The notes below the pieces were generated by a model that worked only from the letters and a program-made list of their open reading frames with translations, made no database searches and was not told where the DNA came from. Below, in pieces: positions 34,717-42,393 of a DNA stretch of 63,137 nucleotides. Within the stretch, counting starts at the first letter, position 1; each line of letters begins with the position of its first letter. The stretch is from Bacteroidales bacterium (lineage in GTDB: Bacteria > Bacteroidota > Bacteroidia > Bacteroidales > UBA932). Where the stretch lies: assembly GCA_015060455.1 (NCBI GenBank), contig SUYM01000008.1, positions 29,442 to 92,578 of the forward strand, in the 5' to 3' direction. The translations under genes were made by a program, and so were the position numbers.

Positions 34717-36129
34717 ATGCAGCGTATGAAAAAGATGTTTTCAACAATGATGCTTTTTGCAGCAGCTGCAATGGCATTTGTTTCATGTCAGAAGAATGAA
34801 ATCGCTCCGGAATATGAGCAGACGATCCTTACATTTACATCATCAAACCCTGAAACCAAGACTGAGTGGAATGGCAGTACCATCGTATGGTCTGCAAAGG
34901 ATAAGATCAGGGTGGCGTGTCTGTTGGGCCAGGCATGGCAGAATAACAACGGAGATGTTACCGGTACAGCGAAAGCTAAATTATATCAGTCTAACGGCCT
35001 TCCGGAAGACAAACAGGCGGAGGCGAAATTTACGGTTCCGACGAATTTCAATGAGGCTAATTTTACCGGTAAGACCTCGAAGTTCTATGCTATCTATCCG
35101 GATGCAGCTACAGATGTGGATTTTACGGCTCCGAATGCAGTTGTGACGATCCCTTCAACTCAAAGTGTGGCAGGTGATACATTTGACAAGAATGCGGATC
35201 TCTTGTGGGGAAAGTCTGAACAGGTGGCTGGCTTCCCGACAGAGGCAGTATCAATGTATTGGACCCGCCTTGTTGCACATGCAGACATAACTCTTAAAGG
35301 CCTTGGAGCTGGTGAGAAGGTAAACAGTGTTGTGCTTACTGCGCAGGATGGGCTGGCACTTGTAGGAAAATTTAATGTCGATATTACTACAGGAGAAGTA
35401 TCTTCAAATACTCCGCAGAATACGGTGACGGTAAACTGTACTGATCTTACAGTCGATGAGACCGGAGAAGCTTCTTTCTGGGCCTGCATCAACCCATGCA
35501 CAATAACCTCTCTTGATATTGTCGTTGATACTGATGCTGCAACGTATACCATTTCAAAAACAGGTTTCGAGCGTGAGTTCCTTCAGAATAAGCGCAATAC
35601 CCTTCCGATCAATATGGCAGAGGCAGATCGTGTGCCGAAAGAAACAGGAGAAGAAGGTGGTGATGTTGATGCAAAATATTATGTAAAGGTGACTGAAGCA
35701 CCTGAGGATTGGAGCGGAACATATGTTTTGGTATGTGAAAGTACTAATGAGGTTATGAAAGGTCCGGAAGGAACAAATAAATATTGTGAAGCAGTTTCTG
35801 TTACGATATCAAATAATACAATATCTTCAACCTCATTAGATGATGCATGTGTGATTACAGTTGCGAAGGTTTCAGGAGGAAATTATTGCTTGTCTGCAAA
35901 TGAGAAATATATAGGTATGCCAAAAGACGGTACGGACTTGTCTTTTTCCGATAGTTTGCAGGATACAGGTTACTATTGGAGTTTTAACTTAAATTCTCAA
36001 AAGAATGTAATAATATCCAACACGACATATACCGAGAGGGTGTTGGCGCGTTCGAGTACGACTAATACGAAAAGATTCACGGCATATAAATCCTATAAAG
36101 CAGTCCAACTCTACAGACTCCAAGACTGA
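34717..36129 (+). CDS. Fimbrillin-family-like surface lipoprotein
   Basis: A 470-residue lipoprotein whose signal ends FVSC (Cys24 from this start; an internal ATG at 34726 is possible). Residues ~35-305 follow the fimbrillin/Mfa-like pattern: ETKTEWNGSTIVWSAKDKIRV, FYAIYPDA, and FLQNKRNTLPINM at the end of the domain. The last ~145 residues are a separate domain (YYVKVTEAPEDWSGTYVLV to KAVQLYRLQD) of a type seen at the C terminus of other Bacteroidales surface proteins. Codon use is more AT-rich towards the 3' end. No pilus usher, anchor or other fimbrial gene is nearby, so it may be an adhesin rather than a pilin. GGAGGG precedes the start by about 9 bases. Confidence 0.75.
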   Translation: MQRMKKMFSTMMLFAAAAMAFVSCQKNEIAPEYEQTILTFTSSNPETKTEWNGSTIVWSAKDKIRVACLLGQAWQNNNGDVTGTAKAKLYQSNGLPEDKQAEAKFTVPTNFNEANFTGKTSKFYAIYPDAATDVDFTAPNAVVTIPSTQSVAGDTFDKNADLLWGKSEQVAGFPTEAVSMYWTRLVAHADITLKGLGAGEKVNSVVLTAQDGLALVGKFNVDITTGEVSSNTPQNTVTVNCTDLTVDETGEASFWACINPCTITSLDIVVDTDAATYTISKTGFEREFLQNKRNTLPINMAEADRVPKETGEEGGDVDAKYYVKVTEAPEDWSGTYVLVCESTNEVMKGPEGTNKYCEAVSVTISNNTISSTSLDDACVITVAKVSGGNYCLSANEKYIGMPKDGTDLSFSDSLQDTGYYWSFNLNSQKNVIISNTTYTERVLARSSTTNTKRFTAYKSYKAVQLYRLQD

Positions 36130-36161
36130 TACTTCCGAGTAATTTGATCTCGCTCAATAAT

Positions 36162-36204
36162 TTGCGGCGTCAGAGGTCCAATCCATGTACCTTTGACGCC
36201 GCAA
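36162..36204 (+). terminator. Terminator after fimbrillin-like gene
   Basis: A 16-base-pair stem (36162-36177 with 36189-36204, one G-T pair) and an 11-base loop, followed by TTAATTATT. No gene is visible in the rest of 36130-36296. Confidence 0.75.
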
Positions 36205-36296
36205 TTAATTATTCCGTAAGCGAAGCCCGGTGCGCCATCCACAAAATGGCCCCGAAACGTGGACGGGAAGCGGAAAATGCTGAGGTTCCCCGGCTG

Positions 36297-37055
36297 CTAT
36301 CTGCAGACCTTCAATGTAGGGCGGATAGGCAGAAGCGCAGGGTGTTCGAAATCAGTCCTTTTCCAGTCGAAGGTCTTCGTCTTCTGCTCGCTTTCAGTGA
36401 AAATGTAAAATCCGTCCATGACCTTGTTTGCGTGCCAGTTGAGAGTGACATTAGCCTCGTCCTCCCTGATCAGGTCAGAGACTGGGAAACTGACGTAGCC
36501 GCCTGAGGATTTGTATTCGCTTCCAGTCTCTTCCGTGGGTGTCTCACCGAAGGCGTTGTGGCGGAGTGTGAATATATATGTCTTGATTTTGTCATCAGCC
36601 GCGCTCGGAGAATCGTCATAGATGAGGTTTATAAGATGTTTGGTGTCGCTGCCGTATTTGACAGCAAATTCAATGAACATGTTGATGTAACCTCCGCTGT
36701 ACCATATCTCCCTGATGTTCACGGGATTGTCCACATTTCTTTTGTCATCCTCCGAGGTGATGGCGCTTGCATTTGCCGGTGCCTTGGTCAGCACTGATGC
36801 AATGTCAAGGAGCCTTATGCCATATTTCCCGTCGCCGGTCTCCTTCAATACGTCGCATGCAAGGATGACCCTTCCATATTCAAATGCAGAAAGGTCAACC
36901 TTGTTCTCTAATATTTCGAAGGAGTTCCCCTGATCGCTGACAATGTATTCCCGGTCTATGTTGCCCATGGTGATGTTGTTGTAGTAGAGGGTATCGTCCT
37001 CCTTGCAGGACAGAGCCGCGAGGGCGACAAGGGAAAGTATAAATATTTTCTTCAT
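36297..37055 (-). CDS. NigD-like lipoprotein
   Basis: A 252-residue lipoprotein (signal ends ALSC, Cys17) with the two-part NigD architecture: an N-terminal OB-like strand region (YYNNITMGNIDREYIVSDQGNSF split over two strands) and a C-terminal beta domain. NigD was named in a Bacteroides bacteriocin-associated locus, but the family is widespread and of unknown function; no bacteriocin gene is here. I start at 37055 because the lipoprotein signal begins there. It converges on the fimbrillin-like gene and diverges from cstA. Confidence 0.8.
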   Translation of the reverse strand: MKKIFILSLVALAALSCKEDDTLYYNNITMGNIDREYIVSDQGNSFEILENKVDLSAFEYGRVILACDVLKETGDGKYGIRLLDIASVLTKAPANASAITSEDDKRNVDNPVNIREIWYSGGYINMFIEFAVKYGSDTKHLINLIYDDSPSAADDKIKTYIFTLRHNAFGETPTEETGSEYKSSGGYVSFPVSDLIREDEANVTLNWHANKVMDGFYIFTESEQKTKTFDWKRTDFEHPALLPIRPTLKVCR

Positions 37056-37109
37056 GTATAAATTTTTTCTCAAAATATCTCACACAAGATGCTAAATTCA
37101 GGAAAATCG

Positions 37110-37140
37110 TTGCATCTGAAAATAAATCTTTATACTTTTG
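37110..37140 (+). promoter_or_regulatory. cstA promoter
   Basis: TTG at 37110-37112, 20 bases, then TACTTTTG at 37133-37140; the ATG follows at 37160. Confidence 0.7.
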
Positions 37141-37159
37141 GCAGAGTAAAACTGAAACT

Positions 37160-38656
37160 ATGATAACCTTTATTGTATCTATTCTCTTGCTGATTGCAGC
37201 ATATTTCATCTATGGAAAATTTGTAGCACGCTATTTCGGCGTCGATCCTTCAAGAAAGACTCCTGCCTATGAAATGGCTGACGGCGTGGATTATACACCG
37301 ATGCCTACGTGGAAGGTGTTTGTCATCCAATTCCTCAACATCGCCGGCCTTGGACCTATCTTCGGCGCAGTTACCGGTGCGGCATATGGCCCGGCAGCCT
37401 ATCTCTGGATAGTGTTCGGCTGTATATTCATGGGCGCTGTACACGATTTCTTTGCCGGGATGATGTCAATCCGAAACGGGGGAGTCAATATGCCTGAACT
37501 GACCTCCAAGTATCTTGGCAAGGGCATGAAGGGACTTATGAACTTTGTGGTCATCTTCCTGCTTATGGCTGTGGGCGTGTCGTTTGTCATCGGTCCTTCC
37601 GGTCTTATGGAGAACCTGACGGGCTGGAAGGCGGAATACTGGCTGTATGTAATCTTCGGTTACTATATCATCGCCACCCTTCTGCCTGTGGATAAGATCA
37701 TTGGCTCGATATATCCTTTTATGGGTGCTGTCCTTCTTTTCATGGCCTTCGGAGTGGGTGTGATGCTTGTTGTGGGGCATCTGAACGGTTCACATGAAAT
37801 GGTTGAACTGACCCCCGCGGTATTGAAGAACTGGCATGCCGACCCTGAGAGCAACATGCTCATACCGATGATGTTCATAGTAATCTCGTGCGGAGCGATT
37901 TCCGGTTTCCATGCCACGCAGTCTCCGATGATGGCACGTTGTCTCAAGAACGAGAAATATGCCCGTCCGGTGTTCTACGGAGCGATGATCGCCGAGGGAA
38001 TTGTGGCTATGGTATGGGCAAGTGCTGCCATAGCATATTGTGGCGGACCTGAGGGTTTGAACAATGCTACAACTGATGTCGGTACTGTGATTGGCGGGGA
38101 ACTTGTCAAGAACGCCAAGGCTGCCGATCTTGTTAATATGATATGCCAGAGTTGGCTTGGAAAGGCAGGTGCCGTGATTGCAATCCTTGGAGTTGTCATC
38201 TGTCCGATCACCTCCGGCGACACTGCTTTCCGCAGCCTGAGACTTTCTCTCTCGGACCTGTTCAAATATGACCAGAAGCCTATAAAGAACCGTCTGATTG
38301 TCTGTCTGCCGATATTTGTCGTCGCCTTCTTCTTCTGCAAGGTGGATTTCAATACGGCGTGGAAATTTCTCGGAATCGCCAATCAGGTGCTCGCCACCCT
38401 TGTGCTGTGGACGGGTGCTGCATACCTGATAAACGAAGGAAAGCAGCATTGGATGTGTTCCATCCCTGCCGCCTTCCTGACTTTCATCTGCGTTGACTTC
38501 ATTCTATCTTCGCCGGCTCCTACCGGTCTTCATCTCTCACCAGTAATAGGCACCGTCGCCGGCATTGCAGTTGCTCTGACCTGCTTTGTGCTCTGTATCT
38601 TCAAGGGAGTGAAGGCACAGAGAATATGCCCTATGCAAGATACTTCTTCTTTGTAG
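37160..38656 (+). CDS. Carbon starvation protein CstA family transporter
   Basis: Polytopic inner-membrane protein of 498 residues with about 13 hydrophobic segments. It shows CstA signatures: GPIFGAVTGAAYGPAAYLWI, the following GAVHDFFAGMMSIRNGG, and CGAISGFHATQSPM. CstA proteins import pyruvate or peptides during carbon limitation. It is shorter than the ~700-residue E. coli proteins, as is usual in Bacteroidetes. Its 3' end overlaps the convergent Fur-family gene by 26 bases. It has its own promoter. Confidence 0.93.
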   Translation: MITFIVSILLLIAAYFIYGKFVARYFGVDPSRKTPAYEMADGVDYTPMPTWKVFVIQFLNIAGLGPIFGAVTGAAYGPAAYLWIVFGCIFMGAVHDFFAGMMSIRNGGVNMPELTSKYLGKGMKGLMNFVVIFLLMAVGVSFVIGPSGLMENLTGWKAEYWLYVIFGYYIIATLLPVDKIIGSIYPFMGAVLLFMAFGVGVMLVVGHLNGSHEMVELTPAVLKNWHADPESNMLIPMMFIVISCGAISGFHATQSPMMARCLKNEKYARPVFYGAMIAEGIVAMVWASAAIAYCGGPEGLNNATTDVGTVIGGELVKNAKAADLVNMICQSWLGKAGAVIAILGVVICPITSGDTAFRSLRLSLSDLFKYDQKPIKNRLIVCLPIFVVAFFFCKVDFNTAWKFLGIANQVLATLVLWTGAAYLINEGKQHWMCSIPAAFLTFICVDFILSSPAPTGLHLSPVIGTVAGIAVALTCFVLCIFKGVKAQRICPMQDTSSL

Positions 38657-39080
38657 GACGTCCTACAAGTTGAATGTCAATACTTTCGATTTTATATCCC
38701 CTGACCCGCTTGCGTTTCAGATAGGATTCTATCAATGTGACCAGGTCGTCGTCGATTACGTCCTTGAAGAGGTGGTTCTCCTGGTCATAAAGGTGGATGT
38801 GCTTGAAGGTGTTCACATCAAAATACATCTTGTTGTTGGCGCTGAGCCTGTAATCATAGACTTTCAGCATTGCCATCTGTGTCAGGATGTTATATACAGA
38901 AGCCAGAGTTACCTTAGCGGTGCCTTTGGCTTTTACTGCTTCTGTGACCATATCGGCCGAGGCATGGCCAAGTTCCATCATTGCCTGATGGACAGCCAGT
39001 CTCTGCGGTGTGGCTTTGAGTGAGAGTTTATGGAGGATTTCCTTGAACTCCTCCATGTCCGGGCATCTGTGTGTGTTCAT
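38631..39080 (-). CDS. Fur-family transcriptional regulator without Cys zinc site
   Basis: A winged-helix repressor of the Fur/PerR family; 149 residues from this start. The DNA-binding part (LKATPQRLAVHQAMMELGH, then TLASVYNILTQMAMLKVYD) is typical. In the dimerisation domain the usual HHHxxC..CG segment reads HIHLYDQENH, and no CxxC pair is present, so the structural zinc site is lost. Start is uncertain: the ATG at 39080 lies only 4 bases after the -7 box (leaderless), while 39056 would allow a ~20-base leader. Its 3' end overlaps cstA. The regulon cannot be read from the sequence. Confidence 0.85.
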   Translation of the reverse strand: MNTHRCPDMEEFKEILHKLSLKATPQRLAVHQAMMELGHASADMVTEAVKAKGTAKVTLASVYNILTQMAMLKVYDYRLSANNKMYFDVNTFKHIHLYDQENHLFKDVIDDDLVTLIESYLKRKRVRGYKIESIDIQLVGRPTKKKYLA

Positions 39081-39084
39081 GATG

Positions 39085-39092
39085 CAAAGGTA
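39085..39092 (-). promoter_or_regulatory. -7 box of the Fur-family gene
   Basis: Plus-strand caaaggta reads TACCTTTG on the minus strand, directly before the candidate start codons at 39080 and 39056. Confidence 0.5.
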
Positions 39093-39120
39093 TTTAGAAT
39101 TATTCAAAATTCCAAATTTT

Positions 39121-39235
39121 GGATTGCCACGTCGCGACGCTTCTCGCTAATCGACGAAGTCGCTTCAAGCGTATGCGAAAGAATGACGTGAAATAGACGT
39201 CACTGAGGAGGAACGAAGTGACGACGTGAGGTTCA
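39121..39235. repeat. Composite of dispersed palindromic repeats
   Basis: An inverted GCGAG-type unit (39121-39147, ending GCAATCC when read in reverse) and a forward unit (39199-39235, CGTCACTGAGGAGGAACGAA) flank a ~39-base element at 39148-39186. That element is nearly identical, in reverse, to 56508-56546. Confidence 0.75.
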
Positions 39236-39237
39236 CA

Positions 39238-39267
39238 TTGTATAATAAACCATTTTTCGTATCTTTG
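39238..39267 (+). promoter_or_regulatory. SDR gene promoter
   Basis: TTG at 39238-39240, 19 bases, then TATCTTTG at 39260-39267, 54 bases before the ATG. Confidence 0.7.
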
Positions 39268-39320
39268 CACGATTTTTACGTAATAGGCGCGCGGACGCAC
39301 GCATAAGAATTGCACAGACT

Positions 39321-40166
39321 ATGGGAAAGAAATTCAAAGGATACAGGCATTACGCCTTGGTTACCGGCGCGGCTTCCGGAATGGGCCGAATATATTGTCA
39401 GGAACTGGCACTCAGGGGCTATAACATCATTCTCGTGGACATAAATGCTGCGGGACTCGCTCAGACGGAGACAGTCGTGAGGGAGACTGTCGCTGCATCT
39501 GACAAGGTCCCTGCCGAGGCAAAGGACAGTCTCAGACTCCTGTCCATCGTTCAGGACCTTTCTGCACCCGATGCGGCAGACAGGATATACGAGACCACAG
39601 AGGCGGAAGGCTGTCAGGTGGAGGTGCTGGTGAACAATGCCGGCGTGATGTACTGCCAGGCAATCGACAGGACATCGGAAAGGATGCTCAAACTGATCAT
39701 GATGGTGCATATGAACACCCCTCTGCTGCTCTGCCGCAAATATGTGGGAGCGATGAAGGAGCGCGGGTGCGGTTATATACTCAATATCTCTTCGCTTGCA
39801 GCATGGATGAGTTGGCCGGGCATCGGTATGTATGGCAGCACAAAGCGTTTTGTCAGGGATTATTCCCGCGAACTCAGAATCGAGTGTCAGAGGACTGGCG
39901 TAAGCGTTACCAATGCATATTTCGGTGCAGTTGACACACCGCTCATTCCTATCAAACCCTCATTGAAGAAACTGGCACGTGCCCTCACAGTGATGATCAG
40001 TCCCGAAAGAGCGGTCAGAAGAGCACTCAGGGCAACTTTCTGGAGATGCCGCGGAACAATGCCGGGGCTGCTCAACAAGGTATTCTTCCCGTTCATCGTC
40101 ATCCTTCCCGATTTCCTCTTGGGGTGGATTTACAGAATGGTGAAGGACCATCTGATGAAAGTCTGA
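39321..40166 (+). CDS. Short-chain dehydrogenase/reductase
   Basis: NAD(P)-dependent oxidoreductase of the SDR superfamily, 281 residues. The cofactor loop TGAASGMG (15-22), the NNAG motif (105-108) and the catalytic YGSTK (Tyr171, Lys175) are all present. The C-terminal region has a hydrophobic segment (VFFPFIVILPDFLLGWIY), suggesting membrane association as in sterol/fatty-acid-type SDRs. The substrate is unknown. It has its own promoter and is followed by trxB on the same strand. Confidence 0.9.
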   Translation: MGKKFKGYRHYALVTGAASGMGRIYCQELALRGYNIILVDINAAGLAQTETVVRETVAASDKVPAEAKDSLRLLSIVQDLSAPDAADRIYETTEAEGCQVEVLVNNAGVMYCQAIDRTSERMLKLIMMVHMNTPLLLCRKYVGAMKERGCGYILNISSLAAWMSWPGIGMYGSTKRFVRDYSRELRIECQRTGVSVTNAYFGAVDTPLIPIKPSLKKLARALTVMISPERAVRRALRATFWRCRGTMPGLLNKVFFPFIVILPDFLLGWIYRMVKDHLMKV

Positions 40167-40176
40167 TAAAAAGCAT

Positions 40177-40184
40177 TATATTTG
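40177..40184 (+). promoter_or_regulatory. trxB -7 box
   Basis: TATATTTG 38 bases before the chosen trxB start. It lies upstream of the nearest open-frame ATG at 40186, which argues for the later start. Confidence 0.45.
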
Positions 40185-40221
40185 TATGATTTGCCCGGAT
40201 GTGACCGGGCTTGAAATGACT

Positions 40222-41145
40222 ATGGAAAAGATAAAGTGTCTTATTGTTGGTGGCGGACCTGCGGGTTATACTGCAGCGATTTATGGCGCAAGGGCGGAGA
40301 TCGCTCCTGTTGTCTATGAAGGAATCCAGCCTGGTGGTCAACTTACCACAACTACTGAAATCGAGAATTTTCCCGGATTCGAGAACGGGATTGCAGGCGC
40401 GGACCTTATGACTGTCATGAAGAATCAGGCCGTGAGATTAGGGGCTGATGTGCGCAGTGGTGCAGTCACTTCTGTCGATCTGTCAAGCAGACCATTCAAG
40501 GTTGTTGTTGACGGAACTCATGAGATTGAGGCGGAGACACTTATCATTGCGACAGGCGCTACTGCAAAATATCTCGGACTGCCTTCGGAAACCAAGTTCA
40601 GGGGCATGGGCGTGTCGGCCTGTGCGACATGTGACGGTTTCTTTTACAGGAAGAAGACAGTTGCAGTTGTAGGCGGTGGCGATACTGCCTGCGAGGAGGC
40701 AACCTACCTTGCCGGACTTTGCAAAAAGGTCTATATGATTGTCAGGAGAGATGTGCTCAGGGCATCCGAAGCAATGCAGGAGCGCGTCAGGAACACCGAA
40801 AACATAGAAATCCTCTGGAACTGCAATACCCAGGAGGTTCTTGGAGACCAATTCGGAGTTACAGGAGCGAGACTTCTGCGCAAGGATGGCGAGGTGTTTG
40901 ATATTGCTGTCGACGGCTTCTTCCTTGCCATAGGTCATCATCCGAACTCTGAACTTTTCAATCAGTGGGTGGCAGTGGATAAGGAAGGTTATATCATGAC
41001 TGACGGAAAGACTTCCAGGACAAATGTCGAGGGCGTATTTGCCGCAGGAGATGTGCAGGACCCTCAATACAGACAGGCAATCACAGCCGCCGCGTCAGGA
41101 TGTCGGGCTGCATTGGATGCGGAGAAATTCCTTAAAATGAACTAA
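40222..41145 (+). CDS. trxB: Thioredoxin-disulfide reductase
   Basis: FAD enzyme that reduces thioredoxin with NADPH; 307 residues from 40222. The FAD loop GGGPAGYTAA is at the N terminus, the redox-active pair is CATC (Cys134, Cys137), and the NADPH loop GGGDTACEEA follows. I chose 40222 over 40186 because the core starts at MEKIKCLIVGG and a -7 box sits at 40177-40184. It precedes bamD by 8 bases and may be co-transcribed. Confidence 0.94.
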   Translation: MEKIKCLIVGGGPAGYTAAIYGARAEIAPVVYEGIQPGGQLTTTTEIENFPGFENGIAGADLMTVMKNQAVRLGADVRSGAVTSVDLSSRPFKVVVDGTHEIEAETLIIATGATAKYLGLPSETKFRGMGVSACATCDGFFYRKKTVAVVGGGDTACEEATYLAGLCKKVYMIVRRDVLRASEAMQERVRNTENIEILWNCNTQEVLGDQFGVTGARLLRKDGEVFDIAVDGFFLAIGHHPNSELFNQWVAVDKEGYIMTDGKTSRTNVEGVFAAGDVQDPQYRQAITAAASGCRAALDAEKFLKMN

Positions 41146-41153
41146 ATATTGCA

Positions 41154-42029
41154 ATGATGAAATATAGGTTTATATTCGCACTTGCAGCACTTGTGGCTCT
41201 ATGTTCGTGCAAGTCGCAGTTTGAACTTCTGCTCAACAGCAACGATGTGGATGCTAAGTACAAGGCTGCATTTGAATATTTCAACAACAAGAAATACTCC
41301 AAGGCTGCCACGCTTTTCGAGTCCTTGTCCGTACTGACCGAAGGAACTGCGAAGGACGACACGGTAAAATATTACTGGGGTCTGAGCAATTACAACGCCA
41401 AGGACTATTACACGGCAGAAACCAACTTTGAAAGGTTTGTGGAGGTTTATCCGCGCAGTCCGTTCGCCTCGGAGGCTACATATCTGCGTCTTGACTGTCT
41501 GTACAAGCAGACTCTTCGCTATGAACTGGACCAGACTCCTACATACAAGGCGATGAACGCCATCTCCGAGTATATAATGGAGTTCCCTGAGTCTGAGCGT
41601 CTTGAAACTTGTCGGGACATGTTGGTCGAGTTGAACGAGCGTCTTGACAGGAAGGCCTACGAGGCTGCAAAACTCTACTATAAGATGGAGGATTATCTTG
41701 CATCGCGCGTAGCATTCAGAAATGTCCTTAAAGATGACTCGGAGACAATATTCCGAGAGGATATACTATATTATATAGCAATGTCCTCATATAAGTATGC
41801 TTCCTTGAGTGTGCCGGCCAAGCAGAAGGAGAGATATATGATATTCATCGATGACTATCTCAACTTTATCGGTGAGAATCCTGAATCAGCATATCGCAAG
41901 GAACTTGATCTTGTATATAAGAGAGTCCAGAAGGCGCTCGGCCGTCATGGTGCCGGCACGGATGAAACGGATATGACAGAAAGGAAGTTCGAGAGGACAA
42001 TCAAAAAAATGAAACCCAGTGCAAAATAG
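41154..42029 (+). CDS. bamD: Outer membrane assembly lipoprotein BamD
   Basis: TPR-type lipoprotein of the Bam complex that inserts beta-barrel proteins. The 291 residues have a lipoprotein signal ending LCSC (Cys19) and then about five TPR-like helix pairs (FEYFNNKKYSKAATLFESL, YTAETNFERFVEVYPRSPFA). It comes just before the omega subunit gene, the usual Bacteroidetes order. The second Met may be the true start. Confidence 0.92.
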   Translation: MMKYRFIFALAALVALCSCKSQFELLLNSNDVDAKYKAAFEYFNNKKYSKAATLFESLSVLTEGTAKDDTVKYYWGLSNYNAKDYYTAETNFERFVEVYPRSPFASEATYLRLDCLYKQTLRYELDQTPTYKAMNAISEYIMEFPESERLETCRDMLVELNERLDRKAYEAAKLYYKMEDYLASRVAFRNVLKDDSETIFREDILYYIAMSSYKYASLSVPAKQKERYMIFIDDYLNFIGENPESAYRKELDLVYKRVQKALGRHGAGTDETDMTERKFERTIKKMKPSAK

Positions 42030-42069
42030 AGGGTATAATAAAGTAGAGAGAAATTAAAGATATATAAAA

Positions 42070-42387
42070 ATGGCAAAGAAAGTACCTACAAACACACAGA
42101 CACGCGACCTTTGTGATCTCGCTGCACCAACCGGAAATATTTATGAAACAGTGGTTATCCTTTCAAAGAGGGCAAACCAGATCGCTATCGCAGAGAAGAA
42201 GGAACTGACCCGCAAACTTGAGGGATTCAAGAATGACCACGACACTATGGAAGAGGTGTTCGAGAACCGTGAGCAGATCGAGATCTCAAAATATTATGAA
42301 AGACAGCCTAAGCCAAGTCTTGTCGCTATCGAGGAGTTCAAGGAAGGCGAGGTACATTACAGGGTCGCAAAGCAGGACGAGGAATAG
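42070..42387 (+). CDS. rpoZ: RNA polymerase omega (RpoZ/Rpb6-like) subunit
   Basis: A 105-residue protein with the Rpb6/omega core (TGNIYETVVILSKRANQIA). It supports assembly of the beta' subunit. The Bacteroidetes form is longer than E. coli omega and is often annotated as a hypothetical protein. It follows bamD by 40 bases and precedes recN by 6. Confidence 0.85.
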   Translation: MAKKVPTNTQTRDLCDLAAPTGNIYETVVILSKRANQIAIAEKKELTRKLEGFKNDHDTMEEVFENREQIEISKYYERQPKPSLVAIEEFKEGEVHYRVAKQDEE

Positions 42388-42393
42388 TCTGCT

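Noticed and set aside
36297..37055. Bacteriocin locus suggested by the NigD-like gene
   Set aside because: NigD-like lipoproteins are common alone; no small toxin, peptidase or transporter gene is adjacent.
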